This document shows, piece after piece, positions 43,971 to 55,187 of a stretch of DNA of 64,000 nt (positions within the stretch are counted from its first letter, which is position 1; each line of letters starts with the position of its first letter). The position numbers were made by a program, and so were the translations under genes. The notes beneath the pieces were generated by a model. It was not told the DNA's origin. It did no database searches and saw only the letters and a program-made list of their open reading frames with translations. The DNA lies in contig NZ_CP107834.1 in the NCBI RefSeq assembly GCF_036346595.1, positions 5,518,001-5,582,000 on the forward strand, read 5' to 3'. This stretch comes from Streptomyces sp. NBC_00525 (lineage in GTDB: Bacteria > Actinomycetota > Actinomycetes > Streptomycetales > Streptomycetaceae).

Positions 43971-45259
43971 GCGACATCAACGAGACCGCGACCGACACCG
44001 CGCCGCCGAAGGACGCCCCCGAGGCCCCGGCGGCCGGCGCCGTCACCACCGTCGACCCCCGCCTGCTCGTCCGCGAACAGGGCATCAAGGGCTACTGGAT
44101 CGAGTTCGAGCGCAAGGTCCGCTCCGGCGAGATCGGCTCGCTGCCCGTCGTGCTGGGCCTGATCATCATCGGGATCGTCTTCCAGCTGGAGACCGGCAAC
44201 TTCCTCACCTCGTACAACCTCGACCAGATCACGCTGTACGCCACCGGCCCCGGCATCATGGCCGTCGGCATCGTCTTCGTCCTGCTGCTCGGCGAGATCG
44301 ACCTCGCGGTCGGCTCCGTCGCGGGGCTCGCGGGTTCGGTGTGGGCCGTGCTCGGCACGGACATGCCCGACTCCCTCGCCATCCTGCTCGGCATCCTGTC
44401 CGGCACCCTCATCGGCGCCTTCCACGGCATCGTCTTCGCCAAGATAGGCGTGCCCGCGTTCGTCGTGACCCTGGCGGGCTTCCTGGGCTGGGCCGGCATG
44501 CAGACCTGGGTGATGGGTGACAAGTCCACCATCACCACCCCGCTCGGCAGCTTCGTCCGCGACCTGACCAGCTTCTACTTCAGCGACATCGCCGCCGCCT
44601 ACGGCCTCGCCATCGCCGTGATCGCCGCCTTCTACCTGGCGCAGCTGCGCGACTCCCGCCGCCGCAGGGCGGCCGAGCTGCCGTACCGCCCGCAGAGCGA
44701 GATCATCCTGCGCACCGTGCTGCTCGCCGTCCTGTGCCTGCTCGCCGCGTACGGGTTCAACCAGGAGCAGGGCCTCCCGCTCTCCCTGGTGATCTTCCTC
44801 GCCATCCTGGTCGTCACCGACTTCATCCTGCGCCGCACCACCTACGGCCGGCAGGTCTTCGCGGTCGGCGGCGGCATCGAGGCGGCCCGCCGGGCCGGCA
44901 TCAACGTGTCCTGGATTCGCATCTCGGTGTTCGCGATCTCCGGCACGCTCGGCGCGGTCGGCGGCCTCTTCCTGGCCTCCGCGACCGGCGGCGCCGACCG
45001 CTCCCTCGGCGGCGGCAACCAGCTCATGATGTGCATCGCGGCGGCCGTCATCGGCGGTACGTCCCTGTTCGGCGGACGCGGCAAGGTCTGGTCCGCGCTG
45101 CTGGGCATCCTGGTCATCCAGTCGATCGTCCAGGGCCTCAACCAGATGGACCTGTCGTCGAACGCGATCCAGTACATGATCACCGGCGCGGTGCTCCTCA
45201 TCGCCGTGATCATCGACTCGGTCTCCCGCAAGACCCAGAAGACCGCAGGCCGCGCCTAG
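43967..45259 (+). CDS. xylH: Xylose ABC transporter permease
   Basis: A 430-residue permease of the ribose/xylose (BPD_transp_2) family. GTG 43967 overlaps the xylG stop and has GGAGG at 8 bp. After a 55-residue acidic/proline-rich cytoplasmic leader there are about ten hydrophobic segments, starting [17 protein letters not shown]. Conserved pieces include [20 protein letters not shown], the [20 protein letters not shown] loop, and [20 protein letters not shown] near the end. The family's GxIDLSVG motif is present as GEIDLAVG. XylH completes the importer, and a hairpin terminator follows. Confidence 0.88.
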   Translation: MSDINETATDTAPPKDAPEAPAAGAVTTVDPRLLVREQGIKGYWIEFERKVRSGEIGSLPVVLGLIIIGIVFQLETGNFLTSYNLDQITLYATGPGIMAVGIVFVLLLGEIDLAVGSVAGLAGSVWAVLGTDMPDSLAILLGILSGTLIGAFHGIVFAKIGVPAFVVTLAGFLGWAGMQTWVMGDKSTITTPLGSFVRDLTSFYFSDIAAAYGLAIAVIAAFYLAQLRDSRRRRAAELPYRPQSEIILRTVLLAVLCLLAAYGFNQEQGLPLSLVIFLAILVVTDFILRRTTYGRQVFAVGGGIEAARRAGINVSWIRISVFAISGTLGAVGGLFLASATGGADRSLGGGNQLMMCIAAAVIGGTSLFGGRGKVWSALLGILVIQSIVQGLNQMDLSSNAIQYMITGAVLLIAVIIDSVSRKTQKTAGRA

Positions 45260-45281
45260 CGCGGGCCCGCACACGCCTTCC

Positions 45282-45324
45282 CGCCGGAGCCCGGCCCCCC
45301 GCCAAGGGGCGCCGGGCTCCGGCG
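45282..45324 (+). terminator. Hairpin terminator after xylH
   Basis: CGCCGGAGCCCGGC pairs with GCCGGGCTCCGGCG. The 15-nt loop itself contains CCCC and GGGG arms. It starts 22 bp after the xylH stop and separates the xylose operon from dxs. Confidence 0.8.
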
Positions 45325-45429
45325 CGCGACGGGACGGAAGGGGCAGTACGCCCCGCCTCCCGCTCCGGAGGGAGGCCGTTAGACTCATCGGATCGGCAAG
45401 CTCGACCAGCACAATCGCAAGGAGGCACG

Positions 45430-47409
45430 GTGACACAGCCGCGCGAAGCGCGTCCCGCACGGGCGGTGGTGGGCGACGGAGGAGATCTGCTGACCGGCAT
45501 CGGCGGACCACGTGACCTCGACCGACTCACCCCCGAGCAGCTGGTCCGGCTCGCCGAGGAGATCCGCACCTTCCTCGTCGACGCCGTCTCCAAGACCGGC
45601 GGCCACCTCGGACCCAACCTCGGCGTGGTCGAGCTGACCATCGCCCTGCACCGGGTCTTCGACTCGCCGAAGGACAAGGTCCTCTTCGACACCGGCCACC
45701 AGAGCTACGTGCACAAGCTCCTCACCGGCCGCCAGGACTTCAGCAGGCTCAAGAGCAAGGGCGGCCTGTCCGGCTACCCCTCGCGCGCCGAGTCCGAGCA
45801 CGACGTCATCGAGAACTCGCACGCCTCCACCGTCCTCGGCTGGGCGGACGGCCTCGCCAAGGCCAACGAGGTACGCGGCAAGGACGACCACGTCGTGGCC
45901 GTCATCGGCGACGGCGCGCTGACCGGCGGCATGGCCTGGGAGGCGCTGAACAACATCGCCGCCGCCAAGGACCGCCCCCTCGTCATCGTCGTCAACGACA
46001 ACGAGCGCTCCTACGCCCCCACCATCGGCGGCCTCGCCAACCACCTCGCCACCCTGCGCACCACCGACGGCTACGAGCGCTTCCTCGCCCGCGGCAAGGA
46101 CCTCCTGGAGCGCACCCCCGTCGTCGGCAAGCCGCTGTACGAGACGCTGCACGGCGCCAAGAAGGGCCTCAAGGACTTCATCGCCCCGCAGGGCATGTTC
46201 GAGGACCTCGGCCTGAAGTACGTCGGCCCCATCGACGGCCACGACATCGAGGCCCTGGAGTCCGCGCTCCAGCGCGCCAAGCGCTTCGGCGGCCCCGTCA
46301 TCGTGCACTGCCTCACCGAGAAGGGCCGCGGCTACACCCCCGCCCTCCAGGACGAGGCCGACCGCTTCCACGCCGTCGGCAAGATCCACCCCGACACGGG
46401 CCTGCCCGTCGCCACCTCCGGCCTCGACTGGACCTCGGTGTTCGGCGAGGAGATGGTCAAGCTCGGCCACGAGCGCGAGGACATCGTCGCCATCACCGCG
46501 GCCATGCTCCAGCCGGTCGGCCTGACCAAGTTCGAGAAGGAGTTCCCGGACCGGATCTACGACGTCGGCATCGCCGAGCAGCACGGCGCCGTCTCCGCCG
46601 CCGGCCTCGCCACCGGCGGACTGCACCCCGTCTTCGCGGTGTACGCCACCTTCCTCAACCGCGCCTTCGACCAGGTCCTGATGGACGTCGCCCTGCACAA
46701 GTGCGGGGTCACCTTCGTCCTGGACCGGGCCGGCATCACCGGTACGGACGGCGCCTCGCACAACGGCATGTGGGACATGTCCATCCTCCAGGTCGTCCCC
46801 GGCCTGCGCATCGCCGCCCCGCGCGACGCCGACCAGGTCCGCGCCCAGCTCCGCGAGGCCGTCGAGGTCGACGACGCCGCCACCGTCGTCCGCTTCTCCA
46901 AGGGCGCCGTCGGCCCCTCGGTCAAGGCCGTCGGCACGGTGGGCGGCATGGACGTGCTGCGCAAGCCGACCGCCGCCAAGCCCGACGTGCTGCTCGTCTC
47001 CATCGGCGCGCTCGCCCCGATGTGCCTGGAGATCGCCGACCTGCTCGACGCCCAGGGCATCTCGACCACCGTCGTGGACCCCCGCTGGGTCAAGCCCGTC
47101 GACGAGGCCATGGCCCCGCTCGCCGCGCAGCACCGCGTCGTCGTCACCGTCGAGGACAACAGCCGGGCCGGCGGCGTCGGCTCCGCGATCTCCCAGGCCC
47201 TGCGCGACGCCGACGTGGACGTGCCGCTGCGCGACTTCGGCATCCCGCCGGTCTTCCTCGACCACGCGTCCCGCAAGGAGGTCATGGCCGAGATCGGGCT
47301 GACCGCCCCGGACATCGCCCGCCAGGTCACCGGCCTGGTCGCCAAGCTCGACGGCCGCTACGACACGGCCGCCGACAACCGCACCGTCGCGGAGCACGTC
47401 GCGGACTGA
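45430..47409 (+). CDS. dxs: 1-deoxy-D-xylulose-5-phosphate synthase
   Basis: A 659-residue thiamine-diphosphate enzyme making DXP from pyruvate and glyceraldehyde 3-phosphate, the first step of the MEP isoprenoid pathway. GTG 45430 has AAGGAGG upstream and adds about 20 residues before the conserved start [14 protein letters not shown]. The ThDP/Mg motif is [15 protein letters not shown] with NDNERSY. The transketolase-like domain has [10 protein letters not shown], and the C-terminal domain contains [11 protein letters not shown]. As I recall, streptomycetes often carry two dxs genes, and this locus next to xylFGH matches one of them. Perfect hairpins isolate it on both sides, so it is monocistronic. 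Confidence 0.95.
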   Translation: MTQPREARPARAVVGDGGDLLTGIGGPRDLDRLTPEQLVRLAEEIRTFLVDAVSKTGGHLGPNLGVVELTIALHRVFDSPKDKVLFDTGHQSYVHKLLTGRQDFSRLKSKGGLSGYPSRAESEHDVIENSHASTVLGWADGLAKANEVRGKDDHVVAVIGDGALTGGMAWEALNNIAAAKDRPLVIVVNDNERSYAPTIGGLANHLATLRTTDGYERFLARGKDLLERTPVVGKPLYETLHGAKKGLKDFIAPQGMFEDLGLKYVGPIDGHDIEALESALQRAKRFGGPVIVHCLTEKGRGYTPALQDEADRFHAVGKIHPDTGLPVATSGLDWTSVFGEEMVKLGHEREDIVAITAAMLQPVGLTKFEKEFPDRIYDVGIAEQHGAVSAAGLATGGLHPVFAVYATFLNRAFDQVLMDVALHKCGVTFVLDRAGITGTDGASHNGMWDMSILQVVPGLRIAAPRDADQVRAQLREAVEVDDAATVVRFSKGAVGPSVKAVGTVGGMDVLRKPTAAKPDVLLVSIGALAPMCLEIADLLDAQGISTTVVDPRWVKPVDEAMAPLAAQHRVVVTVEDNSRAGGVGSAISQALRDADVDVPLRDFGIPPVFLDHASRKEVMAEIGLTAPDIARQVTGLVAKLDGRYDTAADNRTVAEHVAD

Positions 47410-47430
47410 CCCGTACCACCGCTTCGGCCG

Positions 47431-47477
47431 AACGGGCCGGTCGGACCACCCGTAACGAGTGGTCCGACCGGCCCGTT
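47431..47477 (+). terminator. Strong hairpin terminator after dxs
   Basis: AACGGGCCGGTCGGACCAC and its exact complement form a 19-bp uninterrupted stem with a 9-nt loop, 21 bp after the dxs stop. This is the longest perfect stem noted in the window. Confidence 0.92.
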
Positions 47478-47571
47478 CGCGTGAAATCCGGCCCCGGCAG
47501 GCGTGCCGCGCGCACGTGGTGATGCATGCTCCGAATCATGGCGGGCACGACAAGTGCGTGGAGGTACGCCG

Positions 47572-49077
<1,506 letters not shown>

Positions 49078-49122
49078 CCCGGGCCGCGGACTGTCCGGGG
49101 GCCTCGCATGCGCGGGCGGACG

Positions 49123-49156
49123 CGGTGATTCCATGGGTTCGAACGGTGATTCTATG
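49123..49156 (+). promoter_or_regulatory. Direct repeat upstream of beta-propeller gene 1
   Basis: CGGTGATTCCATG (49123) and CGGTGATTCTATG (49144) are 21 bp apart, two helical turns. A possible -10 (TATGAT, 49153) overlaps the second copy. The spacing suits a dimeric activator binding one DNA face. The target gene starts at 49243. Confidence 0.35.
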
Positions 49157-49242
49157 ATGGGTGCTCCCCGACTTCCGGGTGCCGGTCGTGACACAAAGCC
49201 GCAGATCGGGAGCGGACCATCACGGAAGGAAGACGCCACGAC

Positions 49243-50373
49243 ATGCGAGTCAGGTCGAGACGTGTCCGGGGGAGTGCCTCCGGCAAGGGCGAGGACGCCC
49301 TGCGAGACGTCGAAAGCCCCAGTGGGACGGCCGGAACCCCGGTCGACGGACGCTGGCTCGTGCGTGGCAAGGACGGCCGGCTCACCGCGTACGCCCGCGA
49401 CGAGGACGGGATCGTGCGCTGGACCGAGGAGCGACCCGGCGGCCCCCGCTGGCAGGGCCCGGAGTTCTTCCCCGCCCCGGACGTCGACCGCATCGGCATC
49501 GCCCAGGGCGAGGACGGCTATGTCCACTTCGTCGGGCGCCGCTCGGTGCGGGAGGACGAGGGCCCGCCGAAGGTGGACCTCGTCCACGCCGTCCAGTACC
49601 AGACGGGCCGCCCGGTCACCGCGTTCCGCTCGCTGGGCAACCCGTACAAGGACGGTGACGAGCGCGGCGCCCGCATCGGCCCCCCGGGCGCCGCGGTCGC
49701 CCCGACCGGCATGGTCCACGTCTTCGTCCGCAACGCCAACGGCGGGATGATGCTGCGCCGCGAGGCGAAGAACGGCAAGTGGGAGGGGTGGAAGGACCTC
49801 CGGGGCACCCTCGGCAAGGAGACGATGGCCGTCGCGGTCGCCGAGTCCGGGCGCATCGAGCTGTTCGTCCCCGGCACCACCAAGGCGATGCGGTGGGCCC
49901 AGAGCGAGCCGGGCGGAGCCTTCGAGAAGGGCACCAACCTCAACGTCAAGATCGCCGGCGGCGCGGTGAGCGCGCTGGCGACGGCACCCGACCGCAACAC
50001 CTACTACTGGACCGACGCCGCCACGGGCGCCCTGGTCGCCAGCCGCGCGGACACCCCGCCCGTCACCATCGGCGACACCCCGGCCGAGGGCCGGATCGCC
50101 GTGCTGCGCGCCGAACTGGACGGCTACGACTGCACGGTGCTGGCCCACCGCACGCGCGACGGCCGCGTGATGCTGGCGGCCTGCGGTACGGAGAACGAGG
50201 CCGGGGGCCTGTGGTGGGCGGCGACGGGGGAGCGCACCCCGGCCCCGCCCGCGCTGGCGCTGGACGGCCGGGGGCGCGTGGTGCTCGCGCTGATGGGTGA
50301 GCGCGGCGGGCTGTACGTGGCCCGGCAGAACGACGAACCGGGCCTGGCGCTGGGCCCGGCCGAGCGGGTGTGA
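49243..50373 (+). CDS. Hypothetical beta-propeller-like protein 1
   Basis: A 376-residue protein with GGAAGGA upstream. It has no clear signal peptide: residues 1-30 are basic and charged without a hydrophobic core. The body is a chain of short beta-rich repeats with recurrent W/Y and GR motifs (GRWLVRGKDGRLTAYARDED, YVHFVGRRS, NTYYWTD), resembling sialidase- or PLL-like propellers. A central segment (DLVHAVQYQTGRPVTAFRSL) is almost repeated in the paralogue at 51870. No catalytic residues are recognisable. Together the pair flank the LCP ligase gene, so a role around the cell-wall polymer is conceivable but only inferred. Confidence 0.8.
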   Translation: MRVRSRRVRGSASGKGEDALRDVESPSGTAGTPVDGRWLVRGKDGRLTAYARDEDGIVRWTEERPGGPRWQGPEFFPAPDVDRIGIAQGEDGYVHFVGRRSVREDEGPPKVDLVHAVQYQTGRPVTAFRSLGNPYKDGDERGARIGPPGAAVAPTGMVHVFVRNANGGMMLRREAKNGKWEGWKDLRGTLGKETMAVAVAESGRIELFVPGTTKAMRWAQSEPGGAFEKGTNLNVKIAGGAVSALATAPDRNTYYWTDAATGALVASRADTPPVTIGDTPAEGRIAVLRAELDGYDCTVLAHRTRDGRVMLAACGTENEAGGLWWAATGERTPAPPALALDGRGRVVLALMGERGGLYVARQNDEPGLALGPAERV

Positions 50374-50415
50374 GGAAGCGCCGGACAGCGTTGGTGCGGG
50401 GCGCCGGACACAGGG

Positions 50416-50454
50416 GGAGCGGGGCGCCGGCTGCTGCCGGCGCCCCGCTCCTTT
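50416..50454. terminator. Bidirectional terminator between propeller gene 1 and the LCP gene
   Basis: GGAGCGGGGCGCCGGC and GCCGGCGCCCCGCTCC make a perfect 16-bp stem with a TGCT tetraloop, followed by TTT on the + strand. It serves two convergent genes. Confidence 0.9.
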
Positions 50455-50493
50455 CCGTTCTGTGCGTCCGGGGTCCCGGCCCCGGACGCGGTG

Positions 50494-51612
50494 TCAGCCC
50501 TCGCCGAGCGCGGGCGACTTCTTGGCGGTCTCGGGGATCGGCGCGTCCTCGCGGATCGCCTTCCACAGGGCCGATGCGCGCGACTCGACGGCCACGACGC
50601 GGTTGCGGTCGATCTTGTCGTACTCGACGGGCAGCATGATCGTCTCCATCGACTCCGGGTCGACCCCGTTCATCGACCGGGCGAACTTCGCGAGCGAGGT
50701 GAGCGAGGCCAGCTCGTCGTCGGTGGTGAGGGCGGCGGTGGCCGAGTTGGCGATCTTGTAGGCGCTGGTCGGGCTGCCCAGCAGGTCCTGGCTCTTGACC
50801 TCCTTGAGCAGCGCGACGAGGAACTGCTGCTGGAGGCCGATGCGGCTCAGGTCCGTACCGTCGCGCAGGCTGTAGCGGGTGCGGACGAACTTCAGGGACT
50901 CGGTGCCGTCGAGCTTCTGCGGGCCGGCCTCGAGGTCCAGCCCGGTCTTCTTGTCGTGGATGGGTTCCTTGACGTCGATGGTGACGCCGCCGATGGCGTC
51001 GACCAGCCCCTTGAACCCGGCGAAGTTGATCTCCAGGTAGTGGTCGATGCGCACGCCGGACATCTTCTCGACGGTCTTGACCACGCAGGACGGGCCGACC
51101 TGCGAGTAGACCGAGTTGAACATCACACGGTTCGCGGTGGGCACCGTCGAGCCGTCCGCCCTGGTGCACTCGGGCCGGGTGACGAGGGTGTCGCGCGGGA
51201 TGGACACGGCGACGGCCTTGTCCCGGCCCTCCGGGATGTGCACGACGAGCGCGGTGTCGGAGCGTGCCCCGCTGACCCCGGCCCCGCCGCCGAGTTCCTT
51301 GTTCTCGGACCCGGCCCGCGAGTCCGAACCGAGGACGAGCAGGTTCTGCCCGCTGGTCGGCAGCTTCTCGGGGCGGTCCTCGCCGAGCGCCTTGTTGATG
51401 TCGACGCCGGTGATGTTGCCGTCGAGCCGGCTGTAGAGCCAGTAGGCCGTGCCGCCTGCGGCGATGAGCAGGACGAGCAGGACGATCAGGGTGATCTTGA
51501 GGCCGCGGCGCCGCTTGCGGCCTGCCTTGCGGCTCGCCTTGCGCTTCCCTGCGCGGCCGGGGGACGCCGGACTGCTTTCCTGCGTGCTCTCGGCTGTCGC
51601 GTCGTGGGTCAT
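50494..51612 (-). CDS. LytR-CpsA-Psr (LCP) family glycopolymer ligase
   Basis: A 372-residue membrane protein. I use ATG 51612 (MTHDATAEST), which has GAGGA upstream; the frame is open to 51717 but lacks a better site. A long basic cytoplasmic leader (GKRKASRKAGRKRRRG) precedes one transmembrane helix (LKITLIVLLVLLIAAGGTAY), with the catalytic domain outside. LCP hallmarks are NLLVLGSDSRAG, SDTALVVHIP, VSIPRDTLV, GGVTIDVKEPI, and FVRTRYSLRDGTDLSRIGLQ with the arginines that bind the pyrophosphate lipid. The family moves glycopolymers from lipid carriers to peptidoglycan. The nearby Stealth, GT4 and galU genes fit that job. Confidence 0.93.
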   Translation of the reverse strand: MTHDATAESTQESSPASPGRAGKRKASRKAGRKRRRGLKITLIVLLVLLIAAGGTAYWLYSRLDGNITGVDINKALGEDRPEKLPTSGQNLLVLGSDSRAGSENKELGGGAGVSGARSDTALVVHIPEGRDKAVAVSIPRDTLVTRPECTRADGSTVPTANRVMFNSVYSQVGPSCVVKTVEKMSGVRIDHYLEINFAGFKGLVDAIGGVTIDVKEPIHDKKTGLDLEAGPQKLDGTESLKFVRTRYSLRDGTDLSRIGLQQQFLVALLKEVKSQDLLGSPTSAYKIANSATAALTTDDELASLTSLAKFARSMNGVDPESMETIMLPVEYDKIDRNRVVAVESRASALWKAIREDAPIPETAKKSPALGEG

Positions 51613-51715
51613 CGTGGTCGAGTCCTCAAATCTCGTGGCCCCTGTGGCGGGCTGTGGAGTGCGTGGGACTCGGGTGGGGGGCGCGGCCGGTCCGTGCGTG
51701 TATGACTGAGCGTGC

Positions 51716-51744
51716 ACTATAGAACAGAGGATCGTGCGAACGGG
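51716..51744 (-). promoter_or_regulatory. Candidate promoter of the LCP gene
   Basis: On the - strand, a -10 TATAGT (51721-51716) lies 17 bp from a weak -35 CCCGTT. The leader to the ATG would be about 95 nt. The -10 is good; the -35 is poor. Confidence 0.35.
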
Positions 51745-51869
51745 TGTTTTGGTTCCCGGCGTCCGGGGACTGAATGGCCGCGCTTGGCAGGCCGGTGCTG
51801 AGCATATGATGCTATTGGTCCCGTGTGCGCGGGATGAAGAGCCGGTGAAGGGCAGGGGGGCCAGGGGGC

Positions 51870-52979
51870 ATGAGGAGAAGGAAACCGGACTTCTCGGGCG
51901 GCGCCCTGCTGTCGGCTCCTCCGTCCGGCGGTCACCGGGTCACCGGGACCCCGCGCGGACGCTGGATGACGCTGGGTAAGGACGGCAGGCTCACGCTGTA
52001 CGCCCGTACGGACGGCGGACTGCTGCGCTGGACGCAGCGGAGCGTGGCCGGCGACGCCTGGGACGGCCCCGACCTCTTCCCGATCGAGGGCCTGACCGAC
52101 CTGACCGTCGTCCAGGGCGCCAACACCTACGTCCACTTCCTGGGCCGCCGCGAGGGCCGCGACGCCGAGGGCCCCCACGTGGACTTCGTGCACGCCGTCC
52201 AGTACCAGACGGGCCGCCCCGTCACGGAGTGGCGCTCCCTCGGCAACATCTACCGCGACCGGGAACGGGGCCTGAAGGTGGGCGCCCCGGCCGGGGCCGT
52301 CGACGCCCAGGGCACCGTCTTCGTCTTCGCGCGCAACGCGGGCCGCGGCCTCCAGATGCGCCGCGAGGGCAAGGGCGGCAAGTGGGGCTCCTGGCAGGAC
52401 CTCAAGGGCGCCGGCCTCTCCGCGGAGATCGTGCCCTCGGTGACCTCCGGCGGCCTCGTGGAGGTCTTCGTCACGGGCGACCGGGGCGTGCAGCAGTGGC
52501 GCCAGGAGGCGCCGGACGGCCCGCTGGTGATGGCCCCCGCCCTGCAGTTCTACGCCCTGGAGGACTCCGCGACGGCGCTGGAGACGGCGCCGGACCGGCT
52601 CACGTACTACTGGACCGACGTCCACCGAACCGGTGTCGTCTGCTACCGGGCGGGCGCCTGGCCCGTCCCGGTGGGCGGTCAGCCGGGTGACGGTCCCGTG
52701 GCCGCCCTGCGCGCCGTGCTCGACGGCTACGACTGCACGGTGCTGGCCCAGCGCGGCGCGGGCGGCACCCTGCTCGTCGGGGTCTGCGGCACCGAGGCGG
52801 AGCAGGGCGGCGTCTGGTGGTCCGACACCGCCGAGGAGTGCACCGGCGAGCCCGCCCTCGCCGTCGACGGGCACGGTCGCGTCGTCGTGGCGGTGTGCGG
52901 GCGGGACGGCACGGTCTCCGTCGCGCGGCAGGAGGAGGGGCCGGGGCTCACGCTCTCGCCCCGGTGGCGGCGACTGTGA
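51870..52979 (+). CDS. Hypothetical beta-propeller-like protein 2
   Basis: A 369-residue paralogue of the protein at 49243, with a G-rich site upstream. It shares the same ordered blocks: GRWMTLGKDGRLTLYARTDG, TYVHFLGRREG, FVHAVQYQTGRPVTEWRSLG, TYYWTD, and a C-terminal GRVVVAVCGRDG blade. There is no obvious signal peptide or membrane helix, and no known enzymatic motif. It is transcribed away from the LCP gene across a 257-bp spacer. A possible promoter (TTGGCA at 51784, TATGAT at 51805) has a short 15-bp spacer. Its conservation beside LCP on both flanks is the main functional hint. Confidence 0.8.
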   Translation: MRRRKPDFSGGALLSAPPSGGHRVTGTPRGRWMTLGKDGRLTLYARTDGGLLRWTQRSVAGDAWDGPDLFPIEGLTDLTVVQGANTYVHFLGRREGRDAEGPHVDFVHAVQYQTGRPVTEWRSLGNIYRDRERGLKVGAPAGAVDAQGTVFVFARNAGRGLQMRREGKGGKWGSWQDLKGAGLSAEIVPSVTSGGLVEVFVTGDRGVQQWRQEAPDGPLVMAPALQFYALEDSATALETAPDRLTYYWTDVHRTGVVCYRAGAWPVPVGGQPGDGPVAALRAVLDGYDCTVLAQRGAGGTLLVGVCGTEAEQGGVWWSDTAEECTGEPALAVDGHGRVVVAVCGRDGTVSVARQEEGPGLTLSPRWRRL

Positions 52980-53125
52980 CCCCGCGGGGTCCCGCGGAAT
53001 TCGGCAGCGCTGCGTGACATCGCGCCGCCACTCCGTGTTCACGTGATGTTTTCGTGAAGTTGTAGAAGGTTGTACGGGGCACCAGTGGGATTCGTCACTG
53101 GCATATGCGAGATGTGTCCGCTTTT

Positions 53126-53155
53126 TTGACTGGACGTTGACCACTTATTTATGTG
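53126..53155 (+). promoter_or_regulatory. Candidate promoter of the Stealth/glycosyltransferase operon
   Basis: TTGACT (53126) and TATGTG (53150) are 18 bp apart in the most AT-rich stretch of the 339-bp gap between propeller gene 2 and the first Stealth gene. A CCAGTG/CACTGG inverted repeat (53082-53101) lies just upstream as a possible operator. The remainder of the gap has no gene I can support. Confidence 0.45.
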
Positions 53156-53190
53156 AAGGTTCTGTGGCTTGTTCACAAGTGAGCAAGCTC

Positions 53191-53210
53191 GACCGCCTCT
53201 CGGGGCGGTC
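53191..53210 (+). other. Leader hairpin before the first Stealth gene
   Basis: GACCGCC pairs with GGCGGTC around a 6-nt loop, between the candidate promoter and the gene, followed by TTC. It could attenuate transcription, or its GGGGCGG could serve an ATG at 53214. Confidence 0.35.
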
Positions 53211-53318
53211 TTCATGGGGGATGACAGGTTTCGGTCTCATGCCGTCCTCGTCCGGCCGCAACGAGGCGTCCGGTCGAGTCGGGCGCTGGACCGCAGTGGC
53301 GTGGGTGGTGGATGCCTC

Positions 53319-55139
53319 GTGGTCGGTTCCGGCAATCCGGAGGCGGGATCGCTGGTTTCGGCGTACCGGTCCGTGGTGCCGGCCGGGGCACGGAGGCGCA
53401 TCGTCCGCAAGGTGCCGGCCCCGCTGCGCTCCGCGGTCAAGTCGTCCTTCGGGTCCGTCGACGCCATCCGGTCCGCGACCGTCGTATGGGCGATGGGCGG
53501 CCGCCGCAACGCCCCCCGGCACAGCGTCGCCGCCACCCGCCGCGTCGTACGCGTCAAGGGCCGGCACATGCACGCCCTCGTCGTCGACGGCGCCACGGCC
53601 TGGGCCGCCCGGGCCCGCAACCTCCACATCCTCATCGCCGCGCTGGAAGCCGGCGGGATCGACTACTTCTGCATCCGGGGCGCCACCAAGGACCTGCCCA
53701 CCGTCGCGGTCCCCGCCGACCAGCGCGAAGCGGCCGAGGAAATGTTCCAGATCGCCTTCGACCAGACCCCCGGCTACGTCGGCGCCGCCACCGCGCCGGA
53801 GTCCGGCATGCGCCCCGGCGACAACGCCAAGTCCTGGCGCCAGCTCCGCAAGCACGACGCCCTCCGGCTCGCCTGGTACGTCACCGACCCCACCCAGGAA
53901 CTTGCCTTCGGTGCCGACCAGGGCTGCGACGTGGAGTTCTGGAAGGAGCGCGACGGACTCCTCGAAGCACCCCGCCCCAACCGGGTGGTGGCCGAGGTAC
54001 CGGTCGACGCCCCCCGCTACACCGTCCCGCAGGCCCTGTTCGCCCTCATCCCCGGCGCCTACACCACCGGCAGCGCCCGCACGGTAGCCGAGTTCACCCA
54101 GCCCCTGGCCGAGGACCACCTCTTCCCCATCGACGTCGTCTACACCTGGGTCGACGACTCCGACCCCCAGTGGCGCGCCGAACGCGAAGCCGTCCGCTCG
54201 GGCCGCACCGGCGGCGGCCCCACCCGTACGCTGCACGCCCAGGCCGCCAACGACTCCCGCTTCACCAGCCGCGACGAGCTGCGCTACTCCCTGCGCTCCC
54301 TGCACCAGTACGCGCCCTGGGTCCGCACCATCTACCTGGTCACCGCCGGCCAGGTGCCCAGCTGGCTGGACACCGAGGCACCCGGCATCAAGGTCGTCGA
54401 CCACCGCGAGATCTTCTCCGACCCGACCGCCCTGCCCACGTTCAACTCGCACGCCATCGAGAGCCAGCTCCACCACATCGAGGGCCTGTCCGAGCACTTC
54501 CTCTACCTCAACGACGACGTCTTCCTCGGCCGCCCGGTCGGCGCCGACCGCTTCTTCCACACCAACGGCCTGACCAAGTTCTTCCAGTCCAAGGCGCTCA
54601 TCCCCAGCGGCCCCGTGGTCACCGAGGACCTGCCGGTGAACGCCGCGGGCAAGAACAGCCGGGCCCTGATCGAGCGGTCCTTCGGCACCCGCATCGCGCA
54701 GAAGATGAAGCACACCCCGCACGCCCTGCGGCGCAGCATCCTCGCCGACATCGAACTGGTCTACAGCGCGGAGCACCACCGCACCCAGCACTCCCGCTTC
54801 CGGTCGCCCGAGGACGTCCCCATCGCCTCCTCGCTGCACCACTACTACGGCTTCCACACCGGGCGCACGACCACCGGCAACCTGCGCTACCAGTACATCG
54901 ACCTCGCCGCCGACCAGGCCCGGCGCCGCCTGGACAACCTCTTGGCCCACCGGCACTTCGACACGTTCTGCCTGAACGACACCGTCGAACACCCCGACCC
55001 CGAGGCCCAGGAACGCATGGTCAGGAACTTCCTCGACGCGTACTTCCCCGTCCCCAGCCGGTTCGAGCGCGCGGACTGGGACGGCCGGCGCGCCGTGCAC
55101 CGTCCGGAACGGCCGGAGAAGGCCGAGCTCAGACAGTGA
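53319..55139 (+). CDS. Stealth-family sugar-phosphate transferase 1
   Basis: About 606 residues from GTG 53319. The start is uncertain: ATG 53214 and 53169 are in frame, but the residues they add are Arg-rich and unlike a coding N-terminus. Stealth proteins transfer hexose-1-phosphate to make phosphodiester-linked polysaccharides. Conserved regions seen: CR1 [18 protein letters not shown]2 [20 protein letters not shown] with VVDHREIF and [18 protein letters not shown]3 [17 protein letters not shown]4 FDTFCLNDT near the C-terminus. The N-terminal 200 residues are a separate region shared loosely with the next protein (GCDVEFW). It is cytosolic or peripheral, with no helix. First gene of a run of four polymer-building genes. 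Confidence 0.88.
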   Translation: MVGSGNPEAGSLVSAYRSVVPAGARRRIVRKVPAPLRSAVKSSFGSVDAIRSATVVWAMGGRRNAPRHSVAATRRVVRVKGRHMHALVVDGATAWAARARNLHILIAALEAGGIDYFCIRGATKDLPTVAVPADQREAAEEMFQIAFDQTPGYVGAATAPESGMRPGDNAKSWRQLRKHDALRLAWYVTDPTQELAFGADQGCDVEFWKERDGLLEAPRPNRVVAEVPVDAPRYTVPQALFALIPGAYTTGSARTVAEFTQPLAEDHLFPIDVVYTWVDDSDPQWRAEREAVRSGRTGGGPTRTLHAQAANDSRFTSRDELRYSLRSLHQYAPWVRTIYLVTAGQVPSWLDTEAPGIKVVDHREIFSDPTALPTFNSHAIESQLHHIEGLSEHFLYLNDDVFLGRPVGADRFFHTNGLTKFFQSKALIPSGPVVTEDLPVNAAGKNSRALIERSFGTRIAQKMKHTPHALRRSILADIELVYSAEHHRTQHSRFRSPEDVPIASSLHHYYGFHTGRTTTGNLRYQYIDLAADQARRRLDNLLAHRHFDTFCLNDTVEHPDPEAQERMVRNFLDAYFPVPSRFERADWDGRRAVHRPERPEKAELRQ

Positions 55140-55187
55140 GCGGCCCGGTCCGCCCGTCGCAGCGCCCATGTCCGGTACGAAACGAAA

